Shown: positions 18,079 through 25,625, numbered from the stretch's first letter. The stretch: DNA of 35,060 bases from Candidatus Methylomirabilis tolerans (GCA_019912425.1 JAIOIU010000040.1:1-35060); one strand, 5' to 3'. Notes: generated by a model from the sequence alone, not told the origin. Program-made: numbers and translations.

Positions 18079-18882
18079 ATGACGCCTGAAACGCTGACAA
18101 GATGTGAGCATGCGCTGCCGGGGTATCTCCCGCCCCATAAACGGGATAAGCGACGAGCCGATAGCTACCTGAAGACGCTCGAAACTCGCGCAAGGGAAAA
18201 GGCTGCGCTCGAAGCCCAACTGGAGGCGAACCGGCTGAAGCGGGCGGAGTTCTGGAAGCAGAACGGCTACGGGTGGCTATTTCGGCTTGACCGTTACCCA
18301 ACCTGGAAGGAGAAACACTCGGCCTATCAGGCGCTCGCGGACGAGCGCGTGCAAATTGTTGAGAAGCTTCGGCAAAAGACTATTGATTTGAACCGCAGCC
18401 CTGAGGACAAAGACGGCGACGGCTTGGTCGATACCGATCAATACCCGGATAAGATCGGCCAGAAGAAGGCGAAGCCGGCCTGGATCGCGCTGGTCGATCC
18501 CGGCAACTGCTCCGGGTGTAGCGGACACAATGTGAAGCAGGGAGAATGGGTGACACCGTGTCAGTCGGTCTGCCCGGTCGATTGCATCTCGCACCTGACG
18601 CCAGAGCAAGTCACAATGCACGGATACGACCGCAGCGTCCATGACAATGTGCCGTCCGTCCAGATCCGGTTCGATGAATGTATCGGGTGCGACAAATGTT
18701 CGCAGGCGTGCTCGCGAGATGCATGGAACGCCATCACAATGGTAAGAACTGAGAAACTTGAGGAGTTTTTCGGGGTCAAGCTCACCAATAAATATCCAGG
18801 TCGCGCCTCGAACGACATCGACGTCAGCAGGCTTGACCAGCTCACCGACGAGGAGTTTGTCAGCCTGTACACATCCGTATAG
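18079..18882 (+). CDS. Iron-sulfur (4Fe-4S) protein with coiled-coil N-terminus and DxDxDG loop
   Basis: A 267-residue protein. Residues 28-105 are charged and helical (LETRAREKAALEAQLEANRL), probably a coiled coil. Residues 110-123 hold DKDGDGLVDTDQYPD, an EF-hand/thrombospondin-type calcium loop. Nine clustered cysteines follow: 144, 147 (CSGC), 161, 165, 169 (CQSVCPVDC) and 201, 204, 207, 211 (CIGCDKCSQAC), enough for two [4Fe-4S] clusters. Spacing in the first half is non-standard, with 13 residues between C147 and C161. No signal peptide or Tat motif is visible. AAAGGAGG seven bases before 18079 fixes the start. It lies 75 bases after the fusion gene and may be co-transcribed, possibly as an electron carrier. 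The family is not recognised. Confidence 0.8.
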   Translation: MTPETLTRCEHALPGYLPPHKRDKRRADSYLKTLETRAREKAALEAQLEANRLKRAEFWKQNGYGWLFRLDRYPTWKEKHSAYQALADERVQIVEKLRQKTIDLNRSPEDKDGDGLVDTDQYPDKIGQKKAKPAWIALVDPGNCSGCSGHNVKQGEWVTPCQSVCPVDCISHLTPEQVTMHGYDRSVHDNVPSVQIRFDECIGCDKCSQACSRDAWNAITMVRTEKLEEFFGVKLTNKYPGRASNDIDVSRLDQLTDEEFVSLYTSV

Positions 18883-18957
18883 CCCAGGAACCCCGGGTCG
18901 CGTATAGAGTCCAAGACCCCTGCACGCTTGGCCCAGCCGCCTGTGCTGTGCTATCGG

Positions 18958-19236
18958 CTAATGTCGTACCCCGAACCCGTGCTCGCCCTTTGGCTGCTCC
19001 CAGGTCACTTCAACAGCGTTGACGCGGGCCGCCGGTGGACCCATCCGACACCAGGCGATCATCGCTTCCACGGCCGACTTCTCGCCTTCAAACACCGCCT
19101 CCACCCGACCATCCGAGCTGTTCCGCACCCAACCAGCAACACCTGCGGCTGCCGCCTCATCTGATGTGCAGGCACGGAAACAGACCCCCTGGACCCGCCC
19201 CGAAACCCAGACATGCGCCCTGACGTTCTTTTCCAC
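18958..19236 (-). CDS. acyP: Acylphosphatase
   Basis: A 92-residue protein covering the entire acylphosphatase fold. The phosphate-binding loop [14 protein letters not shown] contains the catalytic Arg (VQGVxFR), and [16 protein letters not shown] contains the catalytic Asn. It hydrolyses carboxyl-phosphate bonds such as acetyl-phosphate and 1,3-bisphosphoglycerate in the cytosol. It is convergent with the iron-sulfur gene and lies on the same strand as squalene synthase, separated from it by a repeat-bearing gap. Confidence 0.95.
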   Translation of the reverse strand: MEKNVRAHVWVSGRVQGVCFRACTSDEAAAAGVAGWVRNSSDGRVEAVFEGEKSAVEAMIAWCRMGPPAARVNAVEVTWEQPKGEHGFGVRH

Positions 19237-19261
19237 TTGCTTAGAAAATCTCCTTTGCCAG

Positions 19262-19303
19262 ATCCCCCCGTTCCCCCCTTTGCGAAAGGGGGGTTGGGGG
19301 GTT
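19262..19303. repeat. C-rich/G-rich palindromic repeat (CCCCCCTTT-GCG-AAAGGGGGG)
   Basis: The inner arms CCCCCCTTT (19273-19281) and AAAGGGGGG (19285-19293) enclose GCG. Outer C6 (19264-19269) and G6 (19296-19301) runs extend the symmetry. This is the common ATCCCCCC...CCCCCCTTTGC...GGGGGG intergenic element seen across many genomes. It sits between squalene synthase and acylphosphatase. Confidence 0.7.
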
Positions 19304-19359
19304 CTCGCGCCGTGGTGCGGCAGTGCATCATGGTGTGTTGCTCTGCCATCATCGTCTCG

Positions 19360-20391
19360 CTATTCTGAAACCGCCACATTTTGCCACAGACGCCGATAGT
19401 ATCGGTTCAGCGTGGCGTCGGAGCCGATCATCGCCAGGGAGCGCGCCATCATTCTATAGACGGCCCCCCGTGGAATCTTGATGACAACGCCAGGATCAAG
19501 CAGATTGGGTGACCTCGCGAGCAGCGCCAACGTCTTGAGGCCAATGAACAGCGGCCAGACACAGGCCAGGCGCATTCGGATTTCTCGCCTCGGGATCTGG
19601 TGCGTATAGGCCCAGCCTTCCTGGTAGTGTTCGAGAGTGAGCGCGAGGAGGGAGTGTAGCAACGGTTTAACCTTGACCACGGCTGCGGGGTCGAGCAGGT
19701 CGGCCGGCTGAAGGCCCAGCGCGTCCAGTTCTTGTTGGGGGAGGTAACAGCGGCCTATTCGAAGGTCCTTCGGGAGGTCGCGCAGGACGTTCGTCATCTG
19801 GAGCCCCTTGCCGAACCGAACGCCGCGCTGCCTCATCGCCTCCCGATCCCATCCGGCGAGGGAAGAGCGATGCGCCATATGGATATCGGTCCAGAACTCT
19901 CCCGCGCACCCGGCGACATAGTAGGTATAACGGTCCAGATCGGCTCGCGTCTGCAGGGCGACGAGGCGGCCCTCATCCTCTCCTGGGAAGGTGCCAAGGT
20001 CCATAACCATCCCGTCAGTCAGGGTCAGGACTACGCCACGCACCAACGACTGATCGGATGAACTGAGAGATCGAAGGAGGGCGAACGCCTGCTGAAGGCG
20101 AGTCAGCAGCTCTCGCTCCGCCGCAATCTGCTGCGACCCCGCAAGCGCCTCGCTGATCGCTCGTAGCGGTCCGGCCTCTGATTCCCTCAGGGCCTCGCGA
20201 AAGAGCTCAAGATGCTTTAGGCGGTCGGCTCGGCCGATAAGGGCCGTGTCGGCAATGGTGTCTGCGGCCCTGGCGAGCAGATACGCAAGACCGATCGGCC
20301 GCCGCACATCGCTGGAAACCACGCGTAGGGTCAGGTAGAATGAGCGACTGACCCGCCGAAGGAGCGCGCCAAGCAGGTCGTCATCGTTCAT
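19360..20391 (-). CDS. Squalene/phytoene synthase family protein, probable squalene synthase
   Basis: About 343 residues. The motif SRSFYLTLRVV starts the fold. The first aspartate-rich region is LLARAADTIADT and the second is NVLRDLPKDLRIGRCYLP. In between lie MVMDLGTFP and YTYYVAGCAGEFWT, as in all head-to-head prenyl synthases. The sequence looks like one-gene squalene synthases (two farnesyl-PP to squalene) rather than the HpnC/HpnD pair; neither of those nor hpnE is nearby. The frame opens at a GTG at 20421, but those ten codons are made by a dispersed repeat, so ATG 20391 is preferred. No Shine-Dalgarno is seen at either start. Probably the first committed step to hopanoids or sterols. 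Confidence 0.85.
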   Translation of the reverse strand: MNDDDLLGALLRRVSRSFYLTLRVVSSDVRRPIGLAYLLARAADTIADTALIGRADRLKHLELFREALRESEAGPLRAISEALAGSQQIAAERELLTRLQQAFALLRSLSSSDQSLVRGVVLTLTDGMVMDLGTFPGEDEGRLVALQTRADLDRYTYYVAGCAGEFWTDIHMAHRSSLAGWDREAMRQRGVRFGKGLQMTNVLRDLPKDLRIGRCYLPQQELDALGLQPADLLDPAAVVKVKPLLHSLLALTLEHYQEGWAYTHQIPRREIRMRLACVWPLFIGLKTLALLARSPNLLDPGVVIKIPRGAVYRMMARSLAMIGSDATLNRYYRRLWQNVAVSE

Positions 20392-20401
20392 CGGGGCGGG
20401 T

Positions 20402-20424
20402 GGTTCGACCGGGCTTACCACAGG
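20402..20424. repeat. Short dispersed repeat at the 5' end of squalene synthase
   Basis: The minus strand reads CCTGTGGTAAGCCCGGTCGA, then ACC, nearly the same as the copy inside mtnB (21917-21940). Confidence 0.55.
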
Positions 20425-20453
20425 CGGGGGCTAATCCAGGTAACTATTCAGGT

Positions 20454-20576
20454 AGATAGACTGAAGACTGATGACTTTTAGGGGCTCATCATACGTGATC
20501 ATGCAAGACTCCGAAACGGTCCTGAAGGGCTCGATTCGTACTTCGTGAGATAATTAGAACCTTCAGTCTTCAGCCC
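20454..20576. repeat. Inverted heptamer repeats flanking about 90 bases
   Basis: CTGAAGACTGA (20461-20471) is exactly inverted as TCAGTCTTCAG (20563-20573). Each is part of a short run of GACTGAA/GACTGAT-like heptamers. The DNA between has no gene. Confidence 0.5.
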
Positions 20577-20600
20577 TCAGCCTAAACACCTGAGCAGCTA

Positions 20601-20912
20601 CTAATCCAGATCGATGTCCCGGGTGGGCCGGGTGACGGGTTCGTCTTTCGCCTTCTTGAGCAGCTCCTTGAACTTTCGCTCCAGGATCTTCCCTTTTTCC
20701 TTTTCCGCTTCCATCGACTCCTTGAAGCGCGCCTCCCGCCGACCCGCCTCGCCCTTCAACTCCTCAACCGCTGCCTTCAGGTCTGTGGAGTGCGTCTCCC
20801 TGGGCGGTAGCTCGTGATGCAGGACCGCGCCAAGCTCAGGGTCTACGGTAAGCTTCGCCTGGCAGCAGGGGCAGAGCACCTCAATGGTGAACTTTGCCTC
20901 TTCGCTCATCAT
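20601..20912 (-). CDS. Small Zn-ribbon/coiled-coil protein of unknown function
   Basis: A 103-residue protein. The N-terminus has FTIEVLCPCCQAKLTVDPELG, a C-x2-C half-ribbon (CPCC). A basic-acidic helical stretch of about 60 residues follows (AAVEELKGEAGRREARFKES), likely coiled coil, then a charged tail. Only one Cys pair is present, so metal binding would need a dimer. GGGAG precedes the doubled ATG. It lies about 100 bases after mtnD and could be the last gene of the mtn operon, although nothing links its sequence to that pathway. Confidence 0.7.
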   Translation of the reverse strand: MMSEEAKFTIEVLCPCCQAKLTVDPELGAVLHHELPPRETHSTDLKAAVEELKGEAGRREARFKESMEAEKEKGKILERKFKELLKKAKDEPVTRPTRDIDLD

Positions 20913-21014
20913 TCACTCCCAATCCGTCCTCGCACAAAAGACAGACTAGCACACCGCACATCCCTTTGCAAAACCGGGTCGGTATGGGTAGTCTTGGTGA
21001 GAGGGTCTCTCGGG

Positions 21015-21527
21015 TCAGTAAATGGCTGCCCACCCGGCGGGGTCCTGGAAGAGGCGAATGCACTTGATCCGCCGATCCTCGGCCAGGGTAAACCAGTGGC
21101 GGGTACCCGCAGGCACGGTGATCAGATCGCCCGGACCTACCATCACATCGAAGTAGGGGCCGCTCCGCTCACGAATCGTGAAGACGCCGTGGCCATCGAC
21201 TACGAACCGCACCTCGTCTTCGCTGTGATGATGTTCCCGGCTGAACTTGCCGAGCAGCACCTCCACATTGGGGGTCTTTTCCCAGAGCACGACAATGTCG
21301 GCTGACACATACCCTCCTTCAGCCTTGAGCTGTTCCAGCTCGCTGTCAAACGTCGCCAGAATCTCCGTCTTTTCAGCCTCGGTCAGGGCGTAGTTGTCCC
21401 GCAACTCTTCTCGCAGCTTCGACACATCCCAGTGGCGGTAGATGAGCCCCTCGCCCTCGAGAAAGCTCGCCATCTCTGCCGGTGCCTCGATGCGCCGGTT
21501 ATCGGAGTGCAGCCTGATTGCCGTCAT
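21015..21527 (-). CDS. mtnD: Acireductone dioxygenase
   Basis: A 170-residue cupin. The metal-binding set is visible as REHHHSEDEVRF (His, His, Glu) and the distal GTRHWF (His). It oxidises acireductone (1,2-dihydroxy-3-keto-5-methylthiopentene) to 4-methylthio-2-oxobutanoate and formate with Fe(II), or off-pathway with Ni(II). The start at 21527 has GGAGGTGA just upstream, which decides it even though it overlaps mtnB by 29 bases. It is the fourth gene of the operon, and mtnW, mtnX and mtnB supply its substrate. Confidence 0.95.
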   Translation of the reverse strand: MTAIRLHSDNRRIEAPAEMASFLEGEGLIYRHWDVSKLREELRDNYALTEAEKTEILATFDSELEQLKAEGGYVSADIVVLWEKTPNVEVLLGKFSREHHHSEDEVRFVVDGHGVFTIRERSGPYFDVMVGPGDLITVPAGTRHWFTLAEDRRIKCIRLFQDPAGWAAIY

Positions 21528-22176
21528 GCCTCACCTCCCATCGGAGCAGGTATTCAAACATGAACTCGAAGGCCTCAACGTGCCGCTTGGCCTGGAAGGG
21601 ATTCGCTCCCCAGGCATACAGTCCATGGCGCCGGACCAGGATCCCTGGCACCCTTTGGTCTGTGATCCGCTCCACTACGGCCTCTGCCAGGGCGGGCAGT
21701 TTAAACAGATTGTCCACAATAGGAACCCGGATCTCTGCCGCCTCCTCCCAGATGTCCAGCCCTTTGAGCATCTCCAGATCCCGGAGCACGACATCACCCT
21801 GGGAGGAGCAGCGTTCGGCAATCAGATTATTCCAAACCGTGTGTACGTGCAAGACGCAGCCACACCCCGTTGCCTGATAGATACGGGCGTGAACTACTGA
21901 CTCGGCTGAGGGGCATAGTTCGACCGGGCTCGCCACAGGTTGAAGTCCGGACTCCACTGGTTGCAGCGATTCGTCTACCAGGACGAAGTCGGCCGCCGTC
22001 ATCGCCTCTTTATCTCGACCGCTGGCGGAAACGACCAGCAAGAGCGGCTCGCCCGGGGCGTTGACTCGAGCCGAGAGATTGCCGCTGGTCGCTGGGAACC
22101 AGCCCCGCCTGGCGAAGCTCGCCGTAATCTCAACCAGCGTCGTCAGGGCCTGCTCGGTGGCTTGGTGCGTCATCAT
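21499..22176 (-). CDS. mtnB: Methylthioribulose-1-phosphate dehydratase
   Basis: A 225-residue class II aldolase/adducin-fold enzyme. Motifs are FPATSGNLSAR near the N-terminus, CVLHVHTVWNN (Zn-binding His-x-His), the LRDLEMLKGLD region, and VRRHGLYAWGANPFQAKRHVEAFEF. It converts 5-methylthioribulose-1-phosphate to 2,3-diketo-5-methylthiopentyl-1-phosphate. The start overlaps the mtnX stop by one base (TAATG). Residues about 77-88 (SGLQPVASPVEL) interrupt the usual short loop before the conserved PSAES and are encoded by a dispersed repeat, so this loop appears to have been lengthened by repeat insertion. Confidence 0.95.
   Translation of the reverse strand: MMTHQATEQALTTLVEITASFARRGWFPATSGNLSARVNAPGEPLLLVVSASGRDKEAMTAADFVLVDESLQPVESGLQPVASPVELCPSAESVVHARIYQATGCGCVLHVHTVWNNLIAERCSSQGDVVLRDLEMLKGLDIWEEAAEIRVPIVDNLFKLPALAEAVVERITDQRVPGILVRRHGLYAWGANPFQAKRHVEAFEFMFEYLLRWEVRHDGNQAALR
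21917..21940. repeat. Short dispersed repeat inside mtnB
   Basis: The minus strand reads CCTGTGGCGAGCCCGGTCGA, then ACT, in frame within mtnB. It differs by only a few bases from the copy at 20402-20424. Confidence 0.55.
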
Positions 22177-22844
22177 TATCGGTACGCTTCTGCCCCTATC
22201 CGATCAAGGACCGCCATGACATCGAAGAAGGTCTCAAACGGTTCGTAGGGAATCCCCGCCTCCCGGCACTTGACGACCAACAGATCTCGGGCGATGACCA
22301 GATCGGCCAGCTTGGCCGCGGGCAGGTCCGTGACGCCGTCTCCCACCACCACCCTACGATACTGCTCTGATGGAAATCGCCGCATGATGCCGGGCTTACA
22401 CATTCCGCAGTCGGCTTGGCAGTGCTCGTCACACGTATGGGGCCAGAGGATGCGTACTGTGGGACCGCTCACGTCACTCCCGTTACAGTAGATCTGATCC
22501 CGCGGCAGGGTTCCCTCCAGGATGGGGTAGATGAAGAAGTCAACCCCTCCGCTGGTCAGTAAGAACCGATAGTCATGGACCTGACAATACTCCAAAAACT
22601 CATGAAATCCGGATCGTAGCGTGGCAATCCGCCGAGCATACGCCACCATCTCCGGAACTCGGGACGACGGGATCTGGGCAAAGAGGCGGCCGACCCCATC
22701 CCGCACGCTTACCGTCCCGGCGATGATCGCGTCGCGCACCGCCTCCCATCCGGGCGGCCCAAACGCCCGAAAGAGCGCTACGATAACCTCCTGCTCGGCA
22801 GCGGTCCCGTCGAAGTCGCAGAAGATGATTGTCTGCCGACTCAT
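22176..22844 (-). CDS. mtnX: 2-hydroxy-3-keto-5-methylthiopentenyl-1-phosphate phosphatase
   Basis: A 222-residue HAD-superfamily phosphatase. Motif I is FCDFDGTAAEQE (nucleophile and acid/base Asp), motif II is LTSGG, and motif IV is VVVGDGVTDLPAAKLAD. A CDEHCQADCGMCKPGIM segment adds a cysteine cluster typical of MtnX. It dephosphorylates the MtnW product to acireductone. The start at 22844 overlaps the mtnW stop by four bases (ATGA), which supports it over an upstream in-frame start at 22889. Confidence 0.94.
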   Translation of the reverse strand: MSRQTIIFCDFDGTAAEQEVIVALFRAFGPPGWEAVRDAIIAGTVSVRDGVGRLFAQIPSSRVPEMVAYARRIATLRSGFHEFLEYCQVHDYRFLLTSGGVDFFIYPILEGTLPRDQIYCNGSDVSGPTVRILWPHTCDEHCQADCGMCKPGIMRRFPSEQYRRVVVGDGVTDLPAAKLADLVIARDLLVVKCREAGIPYEPFETFFDVMAVLDRIGAEAYR

Positions 22845-24070
22845 GCCACTGGAAATCCTTTGGGGATTCTGGCCTTGCCGCCGCCCCACTGGTCAAGGGC
22901 CGCCCGCAGATCGCTGCTTCCCGCGGCGGCCTGTTCCAGAGGAACGCCGGCCGCGCCGGCGGCGATCGCCGCGCGGAAGGCCCGCCCGCCCGCAGCCGCA
23001 CCGCCCGGATGACCATGGATACCGCCTCCCGCATTGATCACGACATCGAGGTCGAAGTCGTCCATAATGTGCGGCACCAGGCCCGGGTGGATCCCCGCTG
23101 ACGGGACCGGGAAACTTCGGCGGTGAGGTTGGTGGTCCGCGTCCGTCAGTCGACGGGCCAGATCAAGGGCCTGGGTCCGCTCCAAGGCCATCCCTCCATA
23201 GGGGGACGGGAACAGGACCAGGTCGGCTCCGGCCAACCGCATCAGCGTCCCCAACAACAGCGGCGCAGCGATACCATAGTCGTCGGAAGGGTAGAGCGCT
23301 CCGGCCAGCGCCGGGTGTGCTACGAGCGGTACGGTAATGTCCGGATCCTCGGCCAGCCGCGGCAGGAGGTCAAATCCGTAGGGTAGGACATTGATAAGCA
23401 GCGCATTCGCGCCAAGCCGCGCTGCTCGTCGAGCCTTTTCAGGAAGCCGATGCACCGGACCAGTCAGGTTGATCGCATACAGCACCGTCTGGCCCGTTTC
23501 TCGCCGCGCTCGCTCAGTCGCTTGCAGGCATGCCTCCAAGCGTTGCTCGAAGGGCGCGTCTGTGTCGTTAAAGAAGATCTCGTCATCCTTGATCAGATCC
23601 ACGCCGCCCAACGCCTGCTGGAAAAAGCCCTCAGCTAGCTCCTGGAGTGTAAGCCCAAGGCAGGACTTGAAGATACTCATGAGCAGCGGCCGGTTATAAA
23701 CCCCGAGCCGCTCGCGGACCTCCTCCACTCCCAGCTTCGGCCCGGGAAAGGCAGCAGCAAAGTGGGGCGGCAAGGCGAGATCGACCAAGCGGATCTTTCC
23801 ATCCATCGACAGCTTGCCGAAGGTGGCAGTTAACAGCGACGGCAGGTCAGGTGTGAGGTTTGCAAGCGGGTAGGCAATCCGAATCAGGCCCGCGTCCACC
23901 GACACGACGCGGCCGGCATGGCGCTGAAGGGCCGCCTGTCTCTCAACCGACAGGCCGGGCCAGCTACCGACCGTCATGCCCAGCGCGATCGTCTCTGCCT
24001 TCTTCGTCCAATCGCCTCCACCGCCAAGCCGATAGGTCGCAATGACATAATCGTTCCAGGTGTCGTCCAC
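22841..24070 (-). CDS. mtnW: RuBisCO-like protein, 2,3-diketo-5-methylthiopentyl-1-phosphate enolase
   Basis: A 409-residue form IV RuBisCO-like protein. The carbamylated-lysine/metal site is conserved as GGVDLIKDDEIFF (Lys161, Asp163, Glu164), and the barrel Lys follows LLMSIFKSCLGL. The loop-6 region reads FPSPYGGMAL and lacks the catalytic lysine of true RuBisCO, so it should not fix CO2. It enolises 2,3-diketo-5-methylthiopentyl-1-phosphate. The start at GTG 24070 is chosen because GGAGGAGA lies seven bases upstream; ATG 24097 has a weaker site. First gene of the mtnW-X-B-D unit with a good promoter at 24131-24159. Confidence 0.95.
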   Translation of the reverse strand: MDDTWNDYVIATYRLGGGGDWTKKAETIALGMTVGSWPGLSVERQAALQRHAGRVVSVDAGLIRIAYPLANLTPDLPSLLTATFGKLSMDGKIRLVDLALPPHFAAAFPGPKLGVEEVRERLGVYNRPLLMSIFKSCLGLTLQELAEGFFQQALGGVDLIKDDEIFFNDTDAPFEQRLEACLQATERARRETGQTVLYAINLTGPVHRLPEKARRAARLGANALLINVLPYGFDLLPRLAEDPDITVPLVAHPALAGALYPSDDYGIAAPLLLGTLMRLAGADLVLFPSPYGGMALERTQALDLARRLTDADHQPHRRSFPVPSAGIHPGLVPHIMDDFDLDVVINAGGGIHGHPGGAAAGGRAFRAAIAAGAAGVPLEQAAAGSSDLRAALDQWGGGKARIPKGFPVA

Positions 24071-24130
24071 GTCTGTGTCTCCTCCAAGGATCTCCATCCT
24101 AATAAGCAGAGACCTGTCTACATGCGAAGG

Positions 24131-24159
24131 AGGATAGCATACGAACCTTCCGGTTTCAA
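24131..24159 (-). promoter_or_regulatory. Promoter of the mtn operon
   Basis: On the minus strand TTGAAA (24159-24154), a 17-base spacer and TATCCT (24136-24131) with an extended TGC immediately before the -10. Transcription would begin near 24124, leaving a leader of about 54 bases before GTG 24070. Confidence 0.6.
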
Positions 24160-24300
24160 TTCACCGATGTTATCGCCGCGCTCTGACAATTCTGGATATT
24201 TTGGAGCCCTCAACCATCCCGTCACCCCTACAACAACTAGGGTGACAGTTCGGCGCGCTCTCCATCTCTTCTAGACTTTTTGCCCACTTACAGAGTGGCG

Positions 24301-24337
24301 GTAGGTCGGGTTAGCGCAGCGTAACCCGACAACTCGG
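24301..24337 (-). repeat. REP-type palindrome, copy 1 (GTCGGGTTA/TAACCCGAC)
   Basis: A palindromic stem GTCGGGTTA with TAACCCGAC around a GCGCAGCG-like loop, followed by AACTCGG. It is inverted relative to copies 2 and 3. Confidence 0.7.
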
Positions 24338-24438
24338 CTGAGTGCTGCTTTGCGCAGAACGTTCTTCCTGCGTTCATTGAACGTCTACCATCAGCCGCGG
24401 GGCGAACCACCGCGGGCTGGGTCGATGTAAATGGCACC

Positions 24439-25188
24439 TCATGCCTTTGACATGCGAATAATCTCAGCAAGCAGGACGTCTAAGTCGTTCGAAAAGTCCA
24501 CCCGTACTAGTGCTTGCTTGCAATAATACACGTTCCGTCATTCCCGCAGGCCTTAAGTGGGAATTCATTGATTTTCCTGGATACCGGCTTTCGCCGGTAT
24601 GACGATCAATGTGCAATGATTTTCGCAATGAGACACTAGGTTCGGGAGGACCTCACTCCGTCGCACCTGGGCGTGGAGGTGCTGGTCAGCAATCTTCCGC
24701 GCTGAATTGTCCAGATGTATCATCGACTCCTTGAACGACTTGCCGCCCGCATAGCTGTTCGCGACCTCCGGAAAAGTCTTGCAGCCGAACAATGGCGGTA
24801 CGTGGTCTATGACAGTGCGGACAAGGGCGACAAGGGCAAAGTAGCATCGGTTGCGGTCACAGACGCTGATCTCGTTCAGAAGCGCGGCGAGCTTGTGAAG
24901 ATCGAAGTTCGTGGGCTTGAGGGCTGAAAGCGCTTCGATACGATGGGGATGGACGTACGTGCCACCAGGTGTCGACAGCTTGACGGGTCCGGCGCTCGGA
25001 TTGATACCTGCTTCCATGTACTTCAAGTCTGCGATCGCCCGTTCCACCTGCGTCAACATAAGCCGCCACCGTGGCGTGATGGAGTAACTACTGATATTGG
25101 CGTGTAGCTGATTCAGGGGATAGACGAAGTTCAGGTAATACTCCTCCTTGAAATGAACAACCCCGCGGCAAGCCGCGGGGTTGTTCAT
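24439..25188 (-). pseudogene. Conserved hypothetical gene split by a MITE-like insertion
   Basis: The frame from 25188 encodes a helical protein (FVYPLNQLHANISSYS, WRLMLTQVERAIADLKYMEAG, HVPPLFGCKTFPEVANSYAG, HLDNSARKIADQHLHAQVRR). It then runs into repeat-derived VIPAKAGIQENQ and stops at 24565. Beyond a 124-base insertion, the last 24 or so codons (RVDFSNDLDVLLAEIIRMSK, ending at 24439) survive. Removing the insertion plus one copy of the 5-base duplication rejoins the frame exactly (EVLPNLVRVDFSNDL), giving a protein of about 206 residues. The original start is uncertain, since the ATG at 25188 lies in a hairpin repeat. The family is seen in accessory regions but the function is unknown. 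The truncated form may still be expressed. Confidence 0.65.
24511..24634. mobile_element. MITE-like 124-base non-autonomous element with 5-base target duplication
   Basis: Flanked by identical ACTAG (24506-24510 and 24635-24639). The ends are imperfect inverted repeats containing CGTCATtCC on one side and CGTCATaCC inverted on the other. Inside is an ATACCGGC...GCCGGTAT hairpin of the common CGTCATTCC...GGAATCCAG repeat class. No coding capacity, so a transposase elsewhere would be needed. Confidence 0.7.
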
Positions 25189-25190
25189 TT
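25151..25190. repeat. Perfect 19-bp hairpin at the 5' end of the split gene
   Basis: The arms 25151-25169 and 25172-25190 are exact inverted complements with a two-base loop (core ACCCCGCGGC). The T/A-rich edges would let it act as a bidirectional terminator. The ATG at 25188 lies inside the right arm, so the first 12 or so codons of that frame come from the hairpin. Confidence 0.75.
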
Positions 25191-25212
25191 TCTGATACGC
25201 CTTTTGCCCTGG

Positions 25213-25250
25213 CCGAATTGTCGGGTTACTCTGTGCTAACCCGACCTACG
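25213..25250 (+). repeat. REP-type palindrome, copy 2
   Basis: CCGAATTGTCGGGTTA...TAACCCGACCTACG, with GATACGCCTTTTGCC upstream, which is shared with copy 3. Confidence 0.7.
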
Positions 25251-25307
25251 GTCCGTTATCCAAAAGCACATCTCGTAGCCGATCTGACTGGACAACAGGG
25301 TTGGGCG

Positions 25308-25625
25308 TCACGCGGTCTTCTGCGGCACGAGGCGTACTTGAAGCTCACACCCTACAGCCTTCGCATATCGCTTGAGCGTGGCGAGCGACGGAGCGTGCTT
25401 TCCGGCCGATTCGAGCCTGGAGACCGCGCTCTTCGTCGTGCCCATCCGTTCTGCGACGGCGTCCTGCGTCAGACCTGCGCGGGATCGTGCTTTGAGCATT
25501 TGATTGGCCACCTGGTACTCAAGCGCAAGGGCGTCGTACGCTTCGACGAATCCCTTGCGGGTTGCCGCCCTGGCAAGGAATTCCTTATGACCATGGCGGA
25601 CGGGCTTAAATGTCAGTTCGGGCAT
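25308..25625 (-). CDS. XRE-family antitoxin (HigA-type)
   Basis: A 105-residue protein. The C-terminal half is a helix-turn-helix domain: AGLTQDAVAERMGTTKSAVS followed by RLESAGKHAPSLATLKRYAKAVGCEL. The N-terminal 35 residues are charged and helical and probably cover the toxin. It overlaps the toxin gene by 20 bases and lies downstream of it, the toxin-first order of higBA loci. Its likely operator is the palindrome at 25954-25969. Family assignment is secure, but the locus was not matched to a named system. Confidence 0.88.
   Translation of the reverse strand: MPELTFKPVRHGHKEFLARAATRKGFVEAYDALALEYQVANQMLKARSRAGLTQDAVAERMGTTKSAVSRLESAGKHAPSLATLKRYAKAVGCELQVRLVPQKTA

Noticed and set aside
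20392-20421. GTG 20421 as start of squalene synthase
   Set aside because: The extra ten codons are produced by the dispersed CCTGTGG..GTCGAA repeat and are unlikely to be conserved.
22841-24070. True carbon-fixing RuBisCO
   Set aside because: The loop-6 lysine is replaced (PSPYGG) and the neighbours are mtnX, mtnB and mtnD, so it is a RuBisCO-like enolase.
24071-24300. SAM riboswitch upstream of the mtn operon
   Set aside because: The predicted leader is about 54 bases, and I see no SAM-I, SAM-II or SAM/SAH-like conserved core on the minus strand.
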